64,000 nucleotides of DNA from Ferrimonas senticii DSM 18821 (lineage in GTDB: Bacteria; Pseudomonadota; Gammaproteobacteria; Enterobacterales; Shewanellaceae): positions 62,001-126,000 of the forward strand of contig NZ_AUGM01000004.1 of the NCBI RefSeq assembly GCF_000422665.1. The letters run 5' to 3'. Every line of letters begins with the position of its first letter. The first letter of the stretch is position 1. This document shows, in pieces, positions 36,614 through 45,651 of this stretch. The position numbers and the translations under genes were made by a program. The notes beneath the pieces are model-generated. The model ran no database searches and was not told the DNA's origin. It saw nothing but the letters and a program-made list of their open reading frames with translations.

Positions 36614-36619
36614 TATAAT
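36614..36619 (+). promoter_or_regulatory. -10 element of the rplM-rpsI promoter
   Basis: Perfect TATAAT followed by the GC-rich TCGCGCCC discriminator. The -35 is poor (TGATTT at 36592 with 16-bp spacing). GC-rich discriminators are usual for ribosomal operons under ppGpp control. Confidence 0.65.
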
Positions 36620-36625
36620 TCGCGC

Positions 36626-36768
36626 CCTGCCCACGTTACGGTAGAGCGCACTGCGCTCAAAACCAGCGTCTTGTCCCGCTCGAAGGGGTGGGTGGAAGAC
36701 CACTAAAAGGTTGTTTAACTGTTTTTAGTTAGACGCATTTTGTAACAGCTAAATTGGGTTTTTATCTA
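36626..36768 (+). promoter_or_regulatory. Long 5' leader of rplM
   Basis: About 140 bases of untranslated leader between the promoter and the rplM start. It includes a hairpin AGAGCGCA-CTG-TGCGCT-like around 36643-36659. L13 represses its own operon in E. coli, so an autoregulatory fold is likely; I cannot verify the structure. Confidence 0.4.
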
Positions 36769-37197
36769 ATGAAAACTTTTTCTGCTAAGCCAGAGTCCGT
36801 ACAACGCGACTGGTTTATCATTGATGCCGAGGGTAAAACCCTGGGTCGTATGGCTACCGAAGTAGCTCGTCGTCTGCGCGGTAAGCACAAGCCTGAGTAC
36901 ACTCCTCACGTTGATACTGGCGATTACATCGTAATCATCAACGCTGAGAAAGTTACCGTTACCGGTAACAAGTCTCAGGACAAGATGTACTACCGTCACT
37001 CTGGCTACCCAGGTGGCATCAAAGAAATCAACTTCGCTGATCTGCAGGTTCGTAAGCCTGAAATGATCATCGAAAAAGCGGTTAAGGGCATGCTGCCAAA
37101 AGGTCCTCTGGGTCGCGCCATGTTCCGTAAGCTGAAAGTGTACGCTGGTGCTGAGCACAAGCACGCTGCACAGCAGCCACAGGTTCTGGATATCTAA
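36769..37197 (+). CDS. rplM: 50S ribosomal protein L13
   Basis: 142 residues, identical in length to E. coli L13. Start [16 protein letters not shown]; the signature segment [17 protein letters not shown] and [11 protein letters not shown] are present. Highly biased codon use (CGT, CTG, AAC), as expected for a ribosomal protein. In operon with rpsI, 14 bp downstream. Confidence 0.99.
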   Translation: MKTFSAKPESVQRDWFIIDAEGKTLGRMATEVARRLRGKHKPEYTPHVDTGDYIVIINAEKVTVTGNKSQDKMYYRHSGYPGGIKEINFADLQVRKPEMIIEKAVKGMLPKGPLGRAMFRKLKVYAGAEHKHAAQQPQVLDI

Positions 37198-37211
37198 GGG
37201 GATATAGGCAA

Positions 37212-37598
37212 ATGACTCAATACTACGGTACTGGCCGCCGCAAGACCTCCACTGCTCGTGTTTTCATCAAGCAGGGTTCTGGCAACATCACTGTAAACAA
37301 GCGTTCTCTGGAACAGTTCTTTGGTCGTGAAACTGCTCGCATGGTAGTTCGTCAGCCACTGGAACTGGTTGAGATGCTGGACAAACTGGACATCTACGTA
37401 ACCGTACGCGGCGGCGGCATCACCGGTCAATCCGGCGCTATCCGTCACGGTATCACTCGTGCTCTGATGCAGTACGATGAGACCCTGCGTCCGACTCTGC
37501 GTGAAGCTGGTTTCGTTACCCGCGACGCTCGTGAAGTTGAACGTAAGAAAGTTGGTCTGCGTAAAGCACGTCGTCGTCCACAGTTCTCCAAGCGTTAA
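37212..37598 (+). CDS. rpsI: 30S ribosomal protein S9
   Basis: 128 residues. Start [33 protein letters not shown] core and the basic C-terminus RRRPQFSKR, whose last Arg contacts the P-site tRNA. Followed by a strong terminator. Confidence 0.99.
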   Translation: MTQYYGTGRRKTSTARVFIKQGSGNITVNKRSLEQFFGRETARMVVRQPLELVEMLDKLDIYVTVRGGGITGQSGAIRHGITRALMQYDETLRPTLREAGFVTRDAREVERKKVGLRKARRRPQFSKR

Positions 37599-37621
37599 TT
37601 CGCTGGCGTCCTATGGATTCG

Positions 37622-37649
37622 AAAAAACCGCCCTCTGGGCGGTTTTTTT
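37622..37649 (+). terminator. Terminator of rplM-rpsI
   Basis: Stem AAAAAACCGCCC / GGGCGGTTTTTT with a TCT loop. Confidence 0.93.
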
Positions 37650-38019
37650 ATGCCTGCAATTTGGCTACTGCGCCAAGCCTTTAAAATTCTCTGTCTTATC
37701 CGATCAAAGTCGCTCTTGCGGATCATCAAACCGGTCGGATCTTTCGCTAAAAAGTCGCGCTAAACAAATTGGTTATCTGGCTACTCTGCAAATAATCGAT
37801 AACTTTATCTAACATCTTGATAAAAACTCATGTGATTTAAGTCCGCCTTGGTGTGCAAGGTGTGAACTGGGTCGCTTTTTCTTTATAATGCGCCTGCCCC
37901 CGCTCTTGGGACAAATGGACTTGGGCCTGCAGTGAACTCATCAACAAATGCGATGAGGCGCTGAGCCAAATCAGCTTCCGAGGCATAAGAAAAGCAACAC
38001 CCTGTTGGGAGAAATCTAG
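37650..38019 (+). promoter_or_regulatory. petA: Intergenic region with the petABC promoter
   Basis: The 370-bp gap holds no ORF that I can support. A perfect TATAAT is at 37884-37889 with a GC-rich tail; the hexamer 17 bp upstream is TGTGAA. Two TGTGA half-sites (37831 and 37861) resemble half CRP boxes but lack a good second half. A leader of about 125 bases follows. Confidence 0.55.
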
Positions 38020-38610
38020 ATGAGCAATGCGCCTGTCGATACTGGACGTCGCAGATTCCTAACTCTAACCACCGCTGTGGTGGGTGGGGTTGGCGCAGTG
38101 GCTACTGCGGTTCCCTTTATCAAATCGTGGAACCCCAGCGCAAAGGCCAAAGCGGCCGGAGCACCAGTAGAAGTAAACATAGGAAAGATTGAACCGGGTC
38201 AGATGCTACGCGTGGAATGGCGTGGCAAACCGGTCTGGGTGGTACGCCGCACCCCTGAAGTATTGGCCCAGATGAGCGGTCTGACCGATCAACTGCGGGA
38301 TCCGAACTCCGAAGAACCACAACAACCAGCTTACGCGGCCAATGCCAATCGGTCGATTAAGGATGAGTTCTTTGTTGCCGTTGGTCTTTGCACTCACTTA
38401 GGGTGTTCGCCCACCTACCTGCCAGATTCCTTTGATCAACAAGTCGAAGGGGTGCAAGCGGGCTTTTTCTGTCCTTGCCATGGCTCCAAGTTCGATATGG
38501 CCGGGCGGGTGTTCCAAGGAGTGCCTGCACCGCTGAACCTGGTGGTGCCACCGCACCAATACACCAGCGACAGCACCATCCTGATCGGTGTGGATGAGGA
38601 GACCGCCTAA
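38020..38610 (+). CDS. petA: Ubiquinol-cytochrome c reductase iron-sulfur (Rieske) subunit
   Basis: 196 residues of the bc1 complex. Twin-arginine-type N-terminus (GRRRFLTLTTAVVGG) that doubles as membrane anchor. The Rieske [2Fe-2S] ligands are CTHLGC (Cys124, His126) and CPCHGS (Cys151, His154), with the disulfide partners Cys129 and Cys153. First gene of petABC; stop overlaps the petB start by one base. Confidence 0.97.
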   Translation: MSNAPVDTGRRRFLTLTTAVVGGVGAVATAVPFIKSWNPSAKAKAAGAPVEVNIGKIEPGQMLRVEWRGKPVWVVRRTPEVLAQMSGLTDQLRDPNSEEPQQPAYAANANRSIKDEFFVAVGLCTHLGCSPTYLPDSFDQQVEGVQAGFFCPCHGSKFDMAGRVFQGVPAPLNLVVPPHQYTSDSTILIGVDEETA

Positions 38611-39821
38611 TGAGCAAAATCATGGATTGGATTGATGAGCGTATTCCGCTCACCAAGACCTATAACAAGCACGTTGGCGAATACCCAGCGCCGAAGAACT
38701 TCAACTTCTGGTATTTCTTTGGCTCGCTGGCAATGCTGGTGCTGGTGAATCAGATCCTCACCGGGATCTGGTTGACCATGAACTACGTACCGTCGGCGGA
38801 AGGGGCGTTTGCCTCGATTGAATACATCATGCGTGATGTCGAATACGGATGGTTGCTGCGCTATATGCACTCCACCGGTGCCTCGGCATTCTTTGTAGTG
38901 ATTTACCTGCATATGTTCCGTGGCCTGATTTACGGTTCCTACCAAAAGCCGCGTGAACTGTTGTGGATCTTCGGCATGTTGATCTTCCTGATCCTGATGG
39001 CGGAAGCCTTTATGGGCTACCTGTTGCCGTGGGGCCAGATGTCCTACTGGGGCGCGCAGGTAATTATCTCGCTGTTTGGTGCGATCCCGGTGATTGGTGA
39101 TGATCTGACCCTGTGGATCCGCGGCGACTACGTGGTCTCTGGGGCGACCTTGAACCGGTTCTTCGCCTTGCACGTGATTGCCCTGCCATTGGTGCTGGTG
39201 GTGTTGGTGTTCCTGCATATCGTTGCCCTGCACGAAGTCGGTTCCAACAACCCCGATGGCATCGACATTAAGAAGAACAAAGATGAGAACGGTTGGCCAA
39301 AAGACGCTATCCCATTCCACCCGTACTACACCGTTAAGGATATCGTTGGCGTTGCCGGCTTCCTGATTGTGTTCTGTTACGTGATCTTCTTTATGCCCGA
39401 AGGCGGTGGCTATTTCCTTGAGCCGCCAAACTTTGAAGCAGCCAACCCACTGAAGACCCCTGAGCACATTGCGCCGGTGTGGTACTTCACCCCGTTCTAC
39501 GCGATTTTGCGAGCGGTTCCCGACAAGCTGTTCGGGGTGATCGGCATGGGCGCGGCGATTGTAGTGCTGTTCTTCCTGCCATGGCTGGATCGCTGCAAAG
39601 TGCGTTCTATCCGCTACCGCAGTGTGATCCATAAAGCCAATATCGCTCAGTTCGTGGTGTGTTTCATCGCTTTGGGGATCTTAGGGGCGTTGCCGGCCGG
39701 TGAACTGGAAACACTGCTGGCGCGGATCTTCTCCCTAGGTTACTTCGGTTTCTTTGTGGCGCTGTTTGTCTACAGCAAGTCCGAAAAAACCAAACCGCTA
39801 CCAGAACGGGTGACAGGCTAA
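38610..39821 (+). CDS. petB: Ubiquinol-cytochrome c reductase cytochrome b subunit
   Basis: 403 residues with eight to nine membrane helices. Heme-ligand helices are seen as YMHSTGASAFFVVIYLH and FFALHVIALPLVLVVLVFLH. The Qo-site motif reads PVWY in place of PEWY, a variant common in beta- and gammaproteobacterial cytochromes b. Carries electrons across the membrane for the Q cycle. Confidence 0.97.
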   Translation: MSKIMDWIDERIPLTKTYNKHVGEYPAPKNFNFWYFFGSLAMLVLVNQILTGIWLTMNYVPSAEGAFASIEYIMRDVEYGWLLRYMHSTGASAFFVVIYLHMFRGLIYGSYQKPRELLWIFGMLIFLILMAEAFMGYLLPWGQMSYWGAQVIISLFGAIPVIGDDLTLWIRGDYVVSGATLNRFFALHVIALPLVLVVLVFLHIVALHEVGSNNPDGIDIKKNKDENGWPKDAIPFHPYYTVKDIVGVAGFLIVFCYVIFFMPEGGGYFLEPPNFEAANPLKTPEHIAPVWYFTPFYAILRAVPDKLFGVIGMGAAIVVLFFLPWLDRCKVRSIRYRSVIHKANIAQFVVCFIALGILGALPAGELETLLARIFSLGYFGFFVALFVYSKSEKTKPLPERVTG

Positions 39822-40516
39822 TGAAGAAGTTAATTATTACTTTAATGGCTTGCCTACCGGCACTGGCCTACGCCGCCGGTGGCAATAATGAACATGTGGT
39901 GTCGGCAGATATCGATCTGCACGACAAAACCTCGCTGCAAAATGGCGCACGGGTGTTTATGGAAAGCTGCATGGGCTGCCACTCTGCCCAGTACCAACGT
40001 TATCAACGGGTCGCGGAGGATGTCGGCTTTAGCGTGGATGAGATGACCGCGATGATCCACACCGATGCCAAAATTGGTGATCTGATGGTCAGTTCCATGC
40101 CACAGGCCGAAGCCGCCAAGTGGTTCGGTGCCGCGCCACCGGATCTAACCATGATTGCGCGGGTACGGGGCTCCGACTGGGTCTACTCCTACCTAACGAC
40201 GTTCTACAAAGATGAAAGTCGGCCGTTTGGGGTCAACAACTTGGTGTTCCCATCGGTGGGGATGCCGCACGTACTGCAATCCTACCAAGGTACGCCCGTG
40301 CTGCAGGAGGACGGTAGCATCGTGGCCGCCGGCGGCAGCATGAGCGATGCTGAGTACAAAAAGTTGGCTTTGGATCTGACCAACTTCCTTACCTATTCGG
40401 CGGAGCCAATCCGTACTACCCGTGAAGCGATGGGGGTCTGGGTGTTGGGTTTCTTGGCAATTTTCTTTGTGATTGCCTATCTGCTGAAGCGTGAGTACTG
40501 GCGAGATGTACACTAA
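39821..40516 (+). CDS. petC: Ubiquinol-cytochrome c reductase cytochrome c1 subunit
   Basis: 231 residues. Signal peptide to about residue 19 (LAYA-AGG), heme c motif CMGCH (Cys50-His54), a conserved GMPHVL that should hold the Met ligand region, and a C-terminal membrane anchor (WVLGFLAIFFVIAYLLKREYW). Shares one base with petB. Confidence 0.96.
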   Translation: MKKLIITLMACLPALAYAAGGNNEHVVSADIDLHDKTSLQNGARVFMESCMGCHSAQYQRYQRVAEDVGFSVDEMTAMIHTDAKIGDLMVSSMPQAEAAKWFGAAPPDLTMIARVRGSDWVYSYLTTFYKDESRPFGVNNLVFPSVGMPHVLQSYQGTPVLQEDGSIVAAGGSMSDAEYKKLALDLTNFLTYSAEPIRTTREAMGVWVLGFLAIFFVIAYLLKREYWRDVH

Positions 40517-40550
40517 TTCGCTAGAACAGGTTACAATCTAACGCTTGGCT

Positions 40551-40588
40551 AAATGGGGGCATCAGCCCCCATTTACTTTATTTTTTCT
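40551..40588 (+). terminator. Terminator of petABC, ahead of sspA
   Basis: Stem AAATGGGGGC / GCCCCCATTT with an ATCA loop and a T-rich tail. It is 22 bp before sspA, so read-through or attenuation into sspAB is possible. Confidence 0.75.
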
Positions 40589-40610
40589 GAATTCCTTTCG
40601 GAGGGTATCA

Positions 40611-41237
40611 ATGGCTGTCGCTGCCAACAAACGCTCTGTCATGGCCCTGTATTCCGGTGCCAGCGATCTTTATAGCCATCAGGTGCGCATCGTTCTTGCT
40701 GAAAAAGGCGTAGGCGTTGAAGTGGTGCAGGTGGATCCAAACCAACTGCCACAGGATCTGGTTGAACTGAACCCATACAACAGCGTGCCAACTCTGGTCG
40801 ATCGTGAGCTGGTTCTGTACAAGGCTCGCATCATCATGGAGTACTTGGACGAGCGCTTCCCGCACCCGCCATTGATGCCTGTATACCCTGTTTCTCGTGG
40901 CCAAAGCCGTCTGATGATGCACCGCATCGAAGCCGACTGGTACAGCCTGGCCGAGCGCATCGAGCGCGGCGAGAAAGCGGAAGCGGCTCGTAAAGAGCTG
41001 ACCGAAGGCATTCTGGCACTGGGTCCAATCTTCGCTGAAACGCCGTTCTTTATGAGCGAAGAGTTCACCCTGGTGGATTGCTACCTGGCCCCGCTGTTCT
41101 GGCGTTTGCCTGCACTGGGTATCGAGCTGAACGGTCGTGGCTCTGCAGAAGTGAAAGCTTACATGACCCGCATTTTCGAGCGTGAGTCCTTCAAAGCGTC
41201 TCTGACTGAAGCAGAGCGCGAGATGCGGATCGGTTAA
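40611..41237 (+). CDS. sspA: Stringent starvation protein A
   Basis: 208 residues, glutathione-S-transferase fold without GST activity; binds RNA polymerase and affects stationary-phase and acid-resistance genes. MALYSGASDLYSHQVRIVLAEKG is typical. ATG 40611 with GGAG ahead; an in-frame TTG at 40545 lies inside the terminator and was discarded. Overlaps sspB by one base. Confidence 0.96.
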   Translation: MAVAANKRSVMALYSGASDLYSHQVRIVLAEKGVGVEVVQVDPNQLPQDLVELNPYNSVPTLVDRELVLYKARIIMEYLDERFPHPPLMPVYPVSRGQSRLMMHRIEADWYSLAERIERGEKAEAARKELTEGILALGPIFAETPFFMSEEFTLVDCYLAPLFWRLPALGIELNGRGSAEVKAYMTRIFERESFKASLTEAEREMRIG

Positions 41238-41656
41238 TGACCGCACCATTGGCCCCAACTCGTCCCTACCTTCTGCGTGCTTTTTACGATTGGATGGTGG
41301 ACAACGATCTGACCCCGCATCTGGTGGTGAACGCCACTTTGCCAGGGGTTAAGGTACCAACTCAATTCGTTGAGGATGGTCAGATCGTGTTGAACATTGC
41401 CCCTCATGCGGTTGGTAATTTGCAGCTGGGCAATGACTACATCATGTTTAACGCCCGTTTTGGTGGTAAGCCGCACGCCTTAGAGGTGCCTTTGGCAGCG
41501 GCAGAAGCGATCTATGCCCGTGAAAACGGGGCTGGTACCGCCTTTGCACCGGAACAAGCCTATGAGCTGGCCGAAGAGGCCGAGCCAACGGTTGAGCCAG
41601 AAGCAACGACACCGCCGCGTCCAAGCGGCCGTCCGAGCCTAACGGTTGTTAAATAA
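41237..41656 (+). CDS. sspB: ClpXP protease specificity-enhancing factor SspB
   Basis: 139 residues. Delivers ssrA-tagged proteins and RseA fragments to ClpXP. YLLRAFYDWMVDNDLTPHLVV is the family signature, and the C-terminus RPSGRPSLTVVK holds the ClpX-binding tail after an acidic linker. Confidence 0.96.
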   Translation: MTAPLAPTRPYLLRAFYDWMVDNDLTPHLVVNATLPGVKVPTQFVEDGQIVLNIAPHAVGNLQLGNDYIMFNARFGGKPHALEVPLAAAEAIYARENGAGTAFAPEQAYELAEEAEPTVEPEATTPPRPSGRPSLTVVK

Positions 41657-41660
41657 GTTA

Positions 41661-41687
41661 AGCCGCCTCAATCGAGGCGGTTTTTTA
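41661..41687 (+). terminator. Terminator of sspAB
   Basis: Stem CCGCCTC / GAGGCGG with an AATC loop and six T. Confidence 0.92.
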
Positions 41688-41773
41688 TTGCCGATTGAAA
41701 GTTCATCTTGCTTTTGGCTCATGAATGCATGAGTTAATGTCGCTGTTGCCTCAAGGTTGTGTCTGTTAGGGTA

Positions 41774-41789
41774 AGTGACGTGGCTCACA
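41774..41789. promoter_or_regulatory. CRP-like palindrome upstream of the 142-residue orphan
   Basis: AGTGA-CGTGGC-TCACA matches TGTGA-N6-TCACA at nine of ten positions. It ends 38 bp before the start codon at 41828, nearly the same distance as the site at 12513-12528. Confidence 0.55.
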
Positions 41790-41827
41790 GTTCGCCGCGT
41801 TTTTAACTGAAGTACCAAGAGGTAGTT

Positions 41828-42256
41828 ATGATCCAAGGCATCCAAATCACCAAATCCGTAAACGTTAACCTGATGAACTCCATCTGGCTTATCGACGCAG
41901 AAAACAACCAAGCTCGCTGTCTGGCGGCGGCCTCTGGCTACGAAGCGGATCAGGTTGTTGCTCTGGAAGAGCTGGGTGAGTACGAGTCTCGTCCAGTAAA
42001 CGTGGAAGGCGTTCAGCCACTTCGTGAAGGCGGCCAGCACCTGAACGTAAACGTTCTGAACCGTGAAACTTTGGTGCGCATCATGGAAGCTCGTGAGCGC
42101 GTAGAAGCCGGTAACCCAACCGACGAAGATCTGGACATCATCACTGCCAATGCGCAGCTGACCATCCGTGTATCCGGTTACGCGGTACGCTTTAACTCGC
42201 TGACTCTGGAACAGCAGAAAGACGTAATTACCCGTACCTTCACCCAGTCTCTGTAA
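41828..42256 (+). CDS. Uncharacterised soluble protein, 142 residues
   Basis: I do not recognise a family. No signal peptide or membrane segment; mixed alpha/beta composition with an acidic central part ([20 protein letters not shown]) and a C-terminal [24 protein letters not shown] gives a good ribosome binding site. Codon use is strongly biased (almost only AAC for Asn, CTG for Leu, CGT/CGC for Arg), like rplM and purA nearby, which suggests high expression. It is its own unit: a CRP-like palindrome upstream and a strong terminator downstream. Confidence 0.85.
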   Translation: MIQGIQITKSVNVNLMNSIWLIDAENNQARCLAAASGYEADQVVALEELGEYESRPVNVEGVQPLREGGQHLNVNVLNRETLVRIMEARERVEAGNPTDEDLDIITANAQLTIRVSGYAVRFNSLTLEQQKDVITRTFTQSL

Positions 42257-42324
42257 TACAAACGCCACCACTTTGCCGGTGCGGCGGTGGTAGTGGCGAG
42301 ATAACAGAGGGTCGAAGAGACGCT

Positions 42325-42352
42325 AAGGGCTGCCATTGGGCAGCCCTTTTTG
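42325..42352 (+). terminator. Terminator of the 142-residue orphan
   Basis: Stem AAGGGCTGCC / GGCAGCCCTT with an ATTG loop and T-run. Confidence 0.92.
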
Positions 42353-42408
42353 TTTGCGCTGCTGGCAGTGATATAACCTAGCAAGCAAACTTGTTTGGAT
42401 AATCATCA

Positions 42409-43878
42409 ATGCGAGCCGATCTACTAGCACTGCCCAGCAGCGTCAATCTAGCCAGCACCATTCGTCAGCAAGAGCCGCTGTTGGCCAAACAACTTGGGAT
42501 CTCGCTTTATCAAGTGATGGAGCAGGCGGGCAACGCTGCCTACCAACTGTTGCGTCAACGCTGGCCAGAGGCAAAGCGGATTTGTGTGTTGTGCGGTGCC
42601 GGTAATAATGCCGGCGATGGTTATGTGCTGGCTCGCGAGGCTGCCGCAGCTGGTTTGCAAGTCCGGCTGTTGCAAACTGACAAACCCCTTGATGGCGATG
42701 CGTTAATTGCTCAGCAATCCTGGTTGGCCAGTGGTGGCACGATTGAACCGCTGACGTTGCCGCTGCCAGACACCGAAATCCTTGTTGATGCGTTGTTGGG
42801 GACCGGTATTTCCGGCACCGTACGGCCCGCGTTAGCGGCAGTGATTACTGCCGTTAATCAGCATCCGGCCAGCGTGTTGGCAGTGGATCTGCCCAGTGGC
42901 GTGAATGCGCAAACTGGGGGGATTGCTGGTGTGGCCGTTAATGCCGATATCACGATTAGCTTTGTGGCGAATAAGTTGGGATTACTGACCGGCGGGGGCT
43001 TAAGTCAATGCGGTGAACTGCATTTAGCACCACTGCAATTGGGAGCCCATTTGGCCGCTGAAGGACGGTTGTTGCAACCGGAGTGTCTGAGCAACTGGCC
43101 AGCGCGCGCCGCCAACAGCCATAAAGGTAGCCACGGTAAACTGTTGTTGCTAGGCGGCGCCGAGGGGATGGCTGGGGCATTGCGGTTGGCTGCGGAAGCA
43201 GCGCTGCGTAGTGGTGCCGGTTTGGTTGCCGCAGGTTGCGCCGAATCGAGCGTTAGCGCGCTGGTGATCCCGCGGCCAGAGGTTATGGCATTTACTGCTG
43301 ATTCTTCCCAGCTCGAGGCTCGCTTGCAGTGGTGTCAGGTTATCGGCATCGGCCCAGGGCTTGGTCAAGGGCGGTGGTCGCAACGGGTGTGGCAGTCGGC
43401 GCTCGCGCAGGATAAGCCGATGCTAGTGGATGCCGATGGCCTAACTTTATTGGCGGCTAAGCCGCAGCGACGGGATAACTGGGTGCTGACCCCGCATCCC
43501 GGTGAAGCTGCACGATTACTGGATTGCAGCATCGCTGCCGTCGAGCAAGACCGATTGGCGGCCGCGCAAGCGATCCAGCGTCAATATGGCGGAGTGGTCG
43601 TGCTCAAAGGCGTTGGCACCGTGATTGTCGACCCTCAGCAATGGTCGCTGGCAGTTACTGGCAATTGCGGATTAGCAACAGGGGGCAGCGGCGATCTGCT
43701 TTCTGGTATAATCGCCGGCTTAATGGCTCAAGGCCATGCAAATTATCAGGCCGCGTGCATGGGGGTAATGCTTCATGGCGAGGCCGCAGATCGGGCGGCA
43801 GGCGATGGCCTACGTGGCATGTTACCGTCGGATCTGTTTCCGCATATCCGTTTTTTGGCAAATCAAGGAACCCTATGA
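42409..43878 (+). CDS. nnr: Bifunctional NAD(P)H-hydrate repair enzyme
   Basis: 489 residues. N-terminal YjeF_N epimerase domain ([16 protein letters not shown]) fused to a C-terminal ADP-dependent dehydratase of the ribokinase-like fold ([35 protein letters not shown]). Repairs damaged NADH and NADPH hydrates. First gene of the long operon to hflC; its stop overlaps the tsaE start. Confidence 0.95.
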   Translation: MRADLLALPSSVNLASTIRQQEPLLAKQLGISLYQVMEQAGNAAYQLLRQRWPEAKRICVLCGAGNNAGDGYVLAREAAAAGLQVRLLQTDKPLDGDALIAQQSWLASGGTIEPLTLPLPDTEILVDALLGTGISGTVRPALAAVITAVNQHPASVLAVDLPSGVNAQTGGIAGVAVNADITISFVANKLGLLTGGGLSQCGELHLAPLQLGAHLAAEGRLLQPECLSNWPARAANSHKGSHGKLLLLGGAEGMAGALRLAAEAALRSGAGLVAAGCAESSVSALVIPRPEVMAFTADSSQLEARLQWCQVIGIGPGLGQGRWSQRVWQSALAQDKPMLVDADGLTLLAAKPQRRDNWVLTPHPGEAARLLDCSIAAVEQDRLAAAQAIQRQYGGVVVLKGVGTVIVDPQQWSLAVTGNCGLATGGSGDLLSGIIAGLMAQGHANYQAACMGVMLHGEAADRAAGDGLRGMLPSDLFPHIRFLANQGTL

Positions 43879-44336
43879 CTCAGGCAGTTTTTGAGTTGGC
43901 AGATGAACAAGCGACATTGGCGCTTGGACAGCAGTTAGCCGCCGTAGTAAAAGCGCCGTTGGTGGTGCATCTGCACGGCGATTTGGGCGCAGGTAAAACC
44001 ACCTTTACCCGTGGTTTGATTCAAGCGCTGGGTCATCAGGGGGCGGTAAAAAGCCCAACTTATGCCTTGGTTGAACCTTATGAACTGGCCGATATGCAGA
44101 TCTATCACTTTGATCTTTATCGACTAATGGATCCTGAAGAACTTGAATTTATGGGGATCCGTGATTACTTTGCCAACAACACCCTGGCGTTGATTGAATG
44201 GCCGGATAAAGGCCATGGCATGCTGCCACCGCCAGATCTGGTGATCACCATGACCTACCAAGGCGAGGGGCGCCAAGCGCAACTGCACAGCCGCTCTGAA
44301 TTGGGCGAGGCGTTACTACAACAACTACTGAACTAA
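43875..44336 (+). CDS. tsaE: tRNA threonylcarbamoyladenosine biosynthesis ATPase TsaE
   Basis: 153 residues. P-loop [14 protein letters not shown], then [12 protein letters not shown] and [15 protein letters not shown]. Works with TsaB and TsaD on t6A37 of ANN-decoding tRNAs. ATG 43875 overlaps nnr by 4 bp; the frame is open further upstream but only as an overlap with nnr. Confidence 0.96.
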   Translation: MTQAVFELADEQATLALGQQLAAVVKAPLVVHLHGDLGAGKTTFTRGLIQALGHQGAVKSPTYALVEPYELADMQIYHFDLYRLMDPEELEFMGIRDYFANNTLALIEWPDKGHGMLPPPDLVITMTYQGEGRQAQLHSRSELGEALLQQLLN

Positions 44337-44339
44337 CTG

Positions 44340-45632
44340 ATGAGTCTATTTTGTCGATGGCTGCTGCCGGTGGTGCTGTTGCTAAGCAGCGCCGCATCTT
44401 GGGCTAACACCTTAACAGCGACCCGTATCCATGAGAGTCCGACCAATACCCGGTTGGTGTTCGAACTGAGCGCCAAGCCGACCTACGCCACTTCACGGCT
44501 ATCGAATCCGGATCGGATCGTCATCGACATAAAAGACACGCGCTTAACGGCGAAGCTCGATAATCTGGCCAAACAGAGCAAGTTACTCAAACGAGTGCGC
44601 ACCAGTAAGCCGGCCGGCCAAGGCCAGTTGCGGTTGGTGCTGGATATGGCGGCCAGCGCCAGCTACAAAGCGTTTGCTCTGGGACCAAGCGGAAAATCAC
44701 CGCATCGTTTGGTGGTTGATCTAAAACCGACCAAGGCCACTAGCACCGCCAAACCCAACAGCCCCGGCCGCAAGGTGGTGATCGCCATTGATGCCGGTCA
44801 CGGTGGTAAAGATCCCGGCTCCATTGGGCCTTCCGGCACCTACGAGAAAAACGTGGTGCTGCCGATTGCCAAAAAGTTAAAAGCTAAGATCGACGCCACC
44901 CCAGGGTTTGAAGCGGTATTGGTGCGCAGCGGCGATTACTTTGTCTCCTTGGATAATCGATCCGAGCGTGCCCGCGCCGCCAACGCCGATCTGCTGTTGT
45001 CGGTACACGCTGACGCGTTCTCCAACCCGCAGCCTCGGGGGGCGTCGGTGTGGATCCTGTCTTTGCGTCGCGCTAATTCCGAAATGGGTCGCTGGCTAGA
45101 ACAAGACGATAAGTTGTCGGAGCTGCGTGGCATCGGCGAGGTGATCTCGCAATCCTCTCAAGGCGATCAAGACTTAAGTCGTACCATTGTCGACTTGGCG
45201 CGGCAGAACAATATGGCGGAAAGCCACACCTTGGCTGGCGATATCCTCGGTGAGTTTAAAACCTTCACCAAGTTGCATAAGCGCGAACCGCAGTCGGCGT
45301 CATTGGCGGTATTGAAGTCGCCGGATCTGGTGTCGATGTTGGTGGAGGTGGGCTTTATCTCCAACCCGCAGGAGGAGCGTTTGCTGCGTTCAAGCGCCCA
45401 CCAAGATAAGTTAGCGACGGCGATGCAAAAGGCGGTGACCCGCTACTTTAAGAGCAATCCGCCCCGTGACAGCTGGTTGGCGCAAACCCAGACTCACAAA
45501 GTGAAGTCGGGTGAATCCCTGTCGGTGATTGCCCAGCGCTACGGCGTCAGCTTGGCCGATCTTAAGCAAGCCAATAAGCTGCGTAGCAATACCTTGCATA
45601 TCGGCCAGCAGTTGGTGATCCCGCGCGTTTAA
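44340..45632 (+). CDS. amiB: N-acetylmuramoyl-L-alanine amidase AmiB
   Basis: 430 residues. Signal peptide (MSLFCRWLLPVVLLLSSAAS), AMIN domain (about residues 25-125), Amidase_3 catalytic domain with AIDAGHGGKDPGS, the Glu in YEKNVVLP and SVHADAF, and a C-terminal LysM motif (HKVKSGESLSVIAQRYGVS). Splits septal peptidoglycan in daughter-cell separation. The added LysM domain is common in marine gammaproteobacteria but absent from E. coli AmiB. Confidence 0.95.
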   Translation: MSLFCRWLLPVVLLLSSAASWANTLTATRIHESPTNTRLVFELSAKPTYATSRLSNPDRIVIDIKDTRLTAKLDNLAKQSKLLKRVRTSKPAGQGQLRLVLDMAASASYKAFALGPSGKSPHRLVVDLKPTKATSTAKPNSPGRKVVIAIDAGHGGKDPGSIGPSGTYEKNVVLPIAKKLKAKIDATPGFEAVLVRSGDYFVSLDNRSERARAANADLLLSVHADAFSNPQPRGASVWILSLRRANSEMGRWLEQDDKLSELRGIGEVISQSSQGDQDLSRTIVDLARQNNMAESHTLAGDILGEFKTFTKLHKREPQSASLAVLKSPDLVSMLVEVGFISNPQEERLLRSSAHQDKLATAMQKAVTRYFKSNPPRDSWLAQTQTHKVKSGESLSVIAQRYGVSLADLKQANKLRSNTLHIGQQLVIPRV

Positions 45633-45651
45633 TGCGCCACTAGGAAAGACT

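Noticed and set aside
37831-37876. CRP sites in the petABC promoter
   Set aside because: Only TGTGA half-sites are present; the second halves (TCCGC and TCGCT) are poor matches.
38607-39632. 341-residue open frame opposite petB
   Set aside because: His/Gln/Asp-rich antisense shadow of a strongly conserved cytochrome b gene.
43524-43874. N-terminal extension of TsaE by over 100 residues
   Set aside because: The extension lies wholly inside nnr in another frame; the ATG at 43875 aligns with known TsaE starts.
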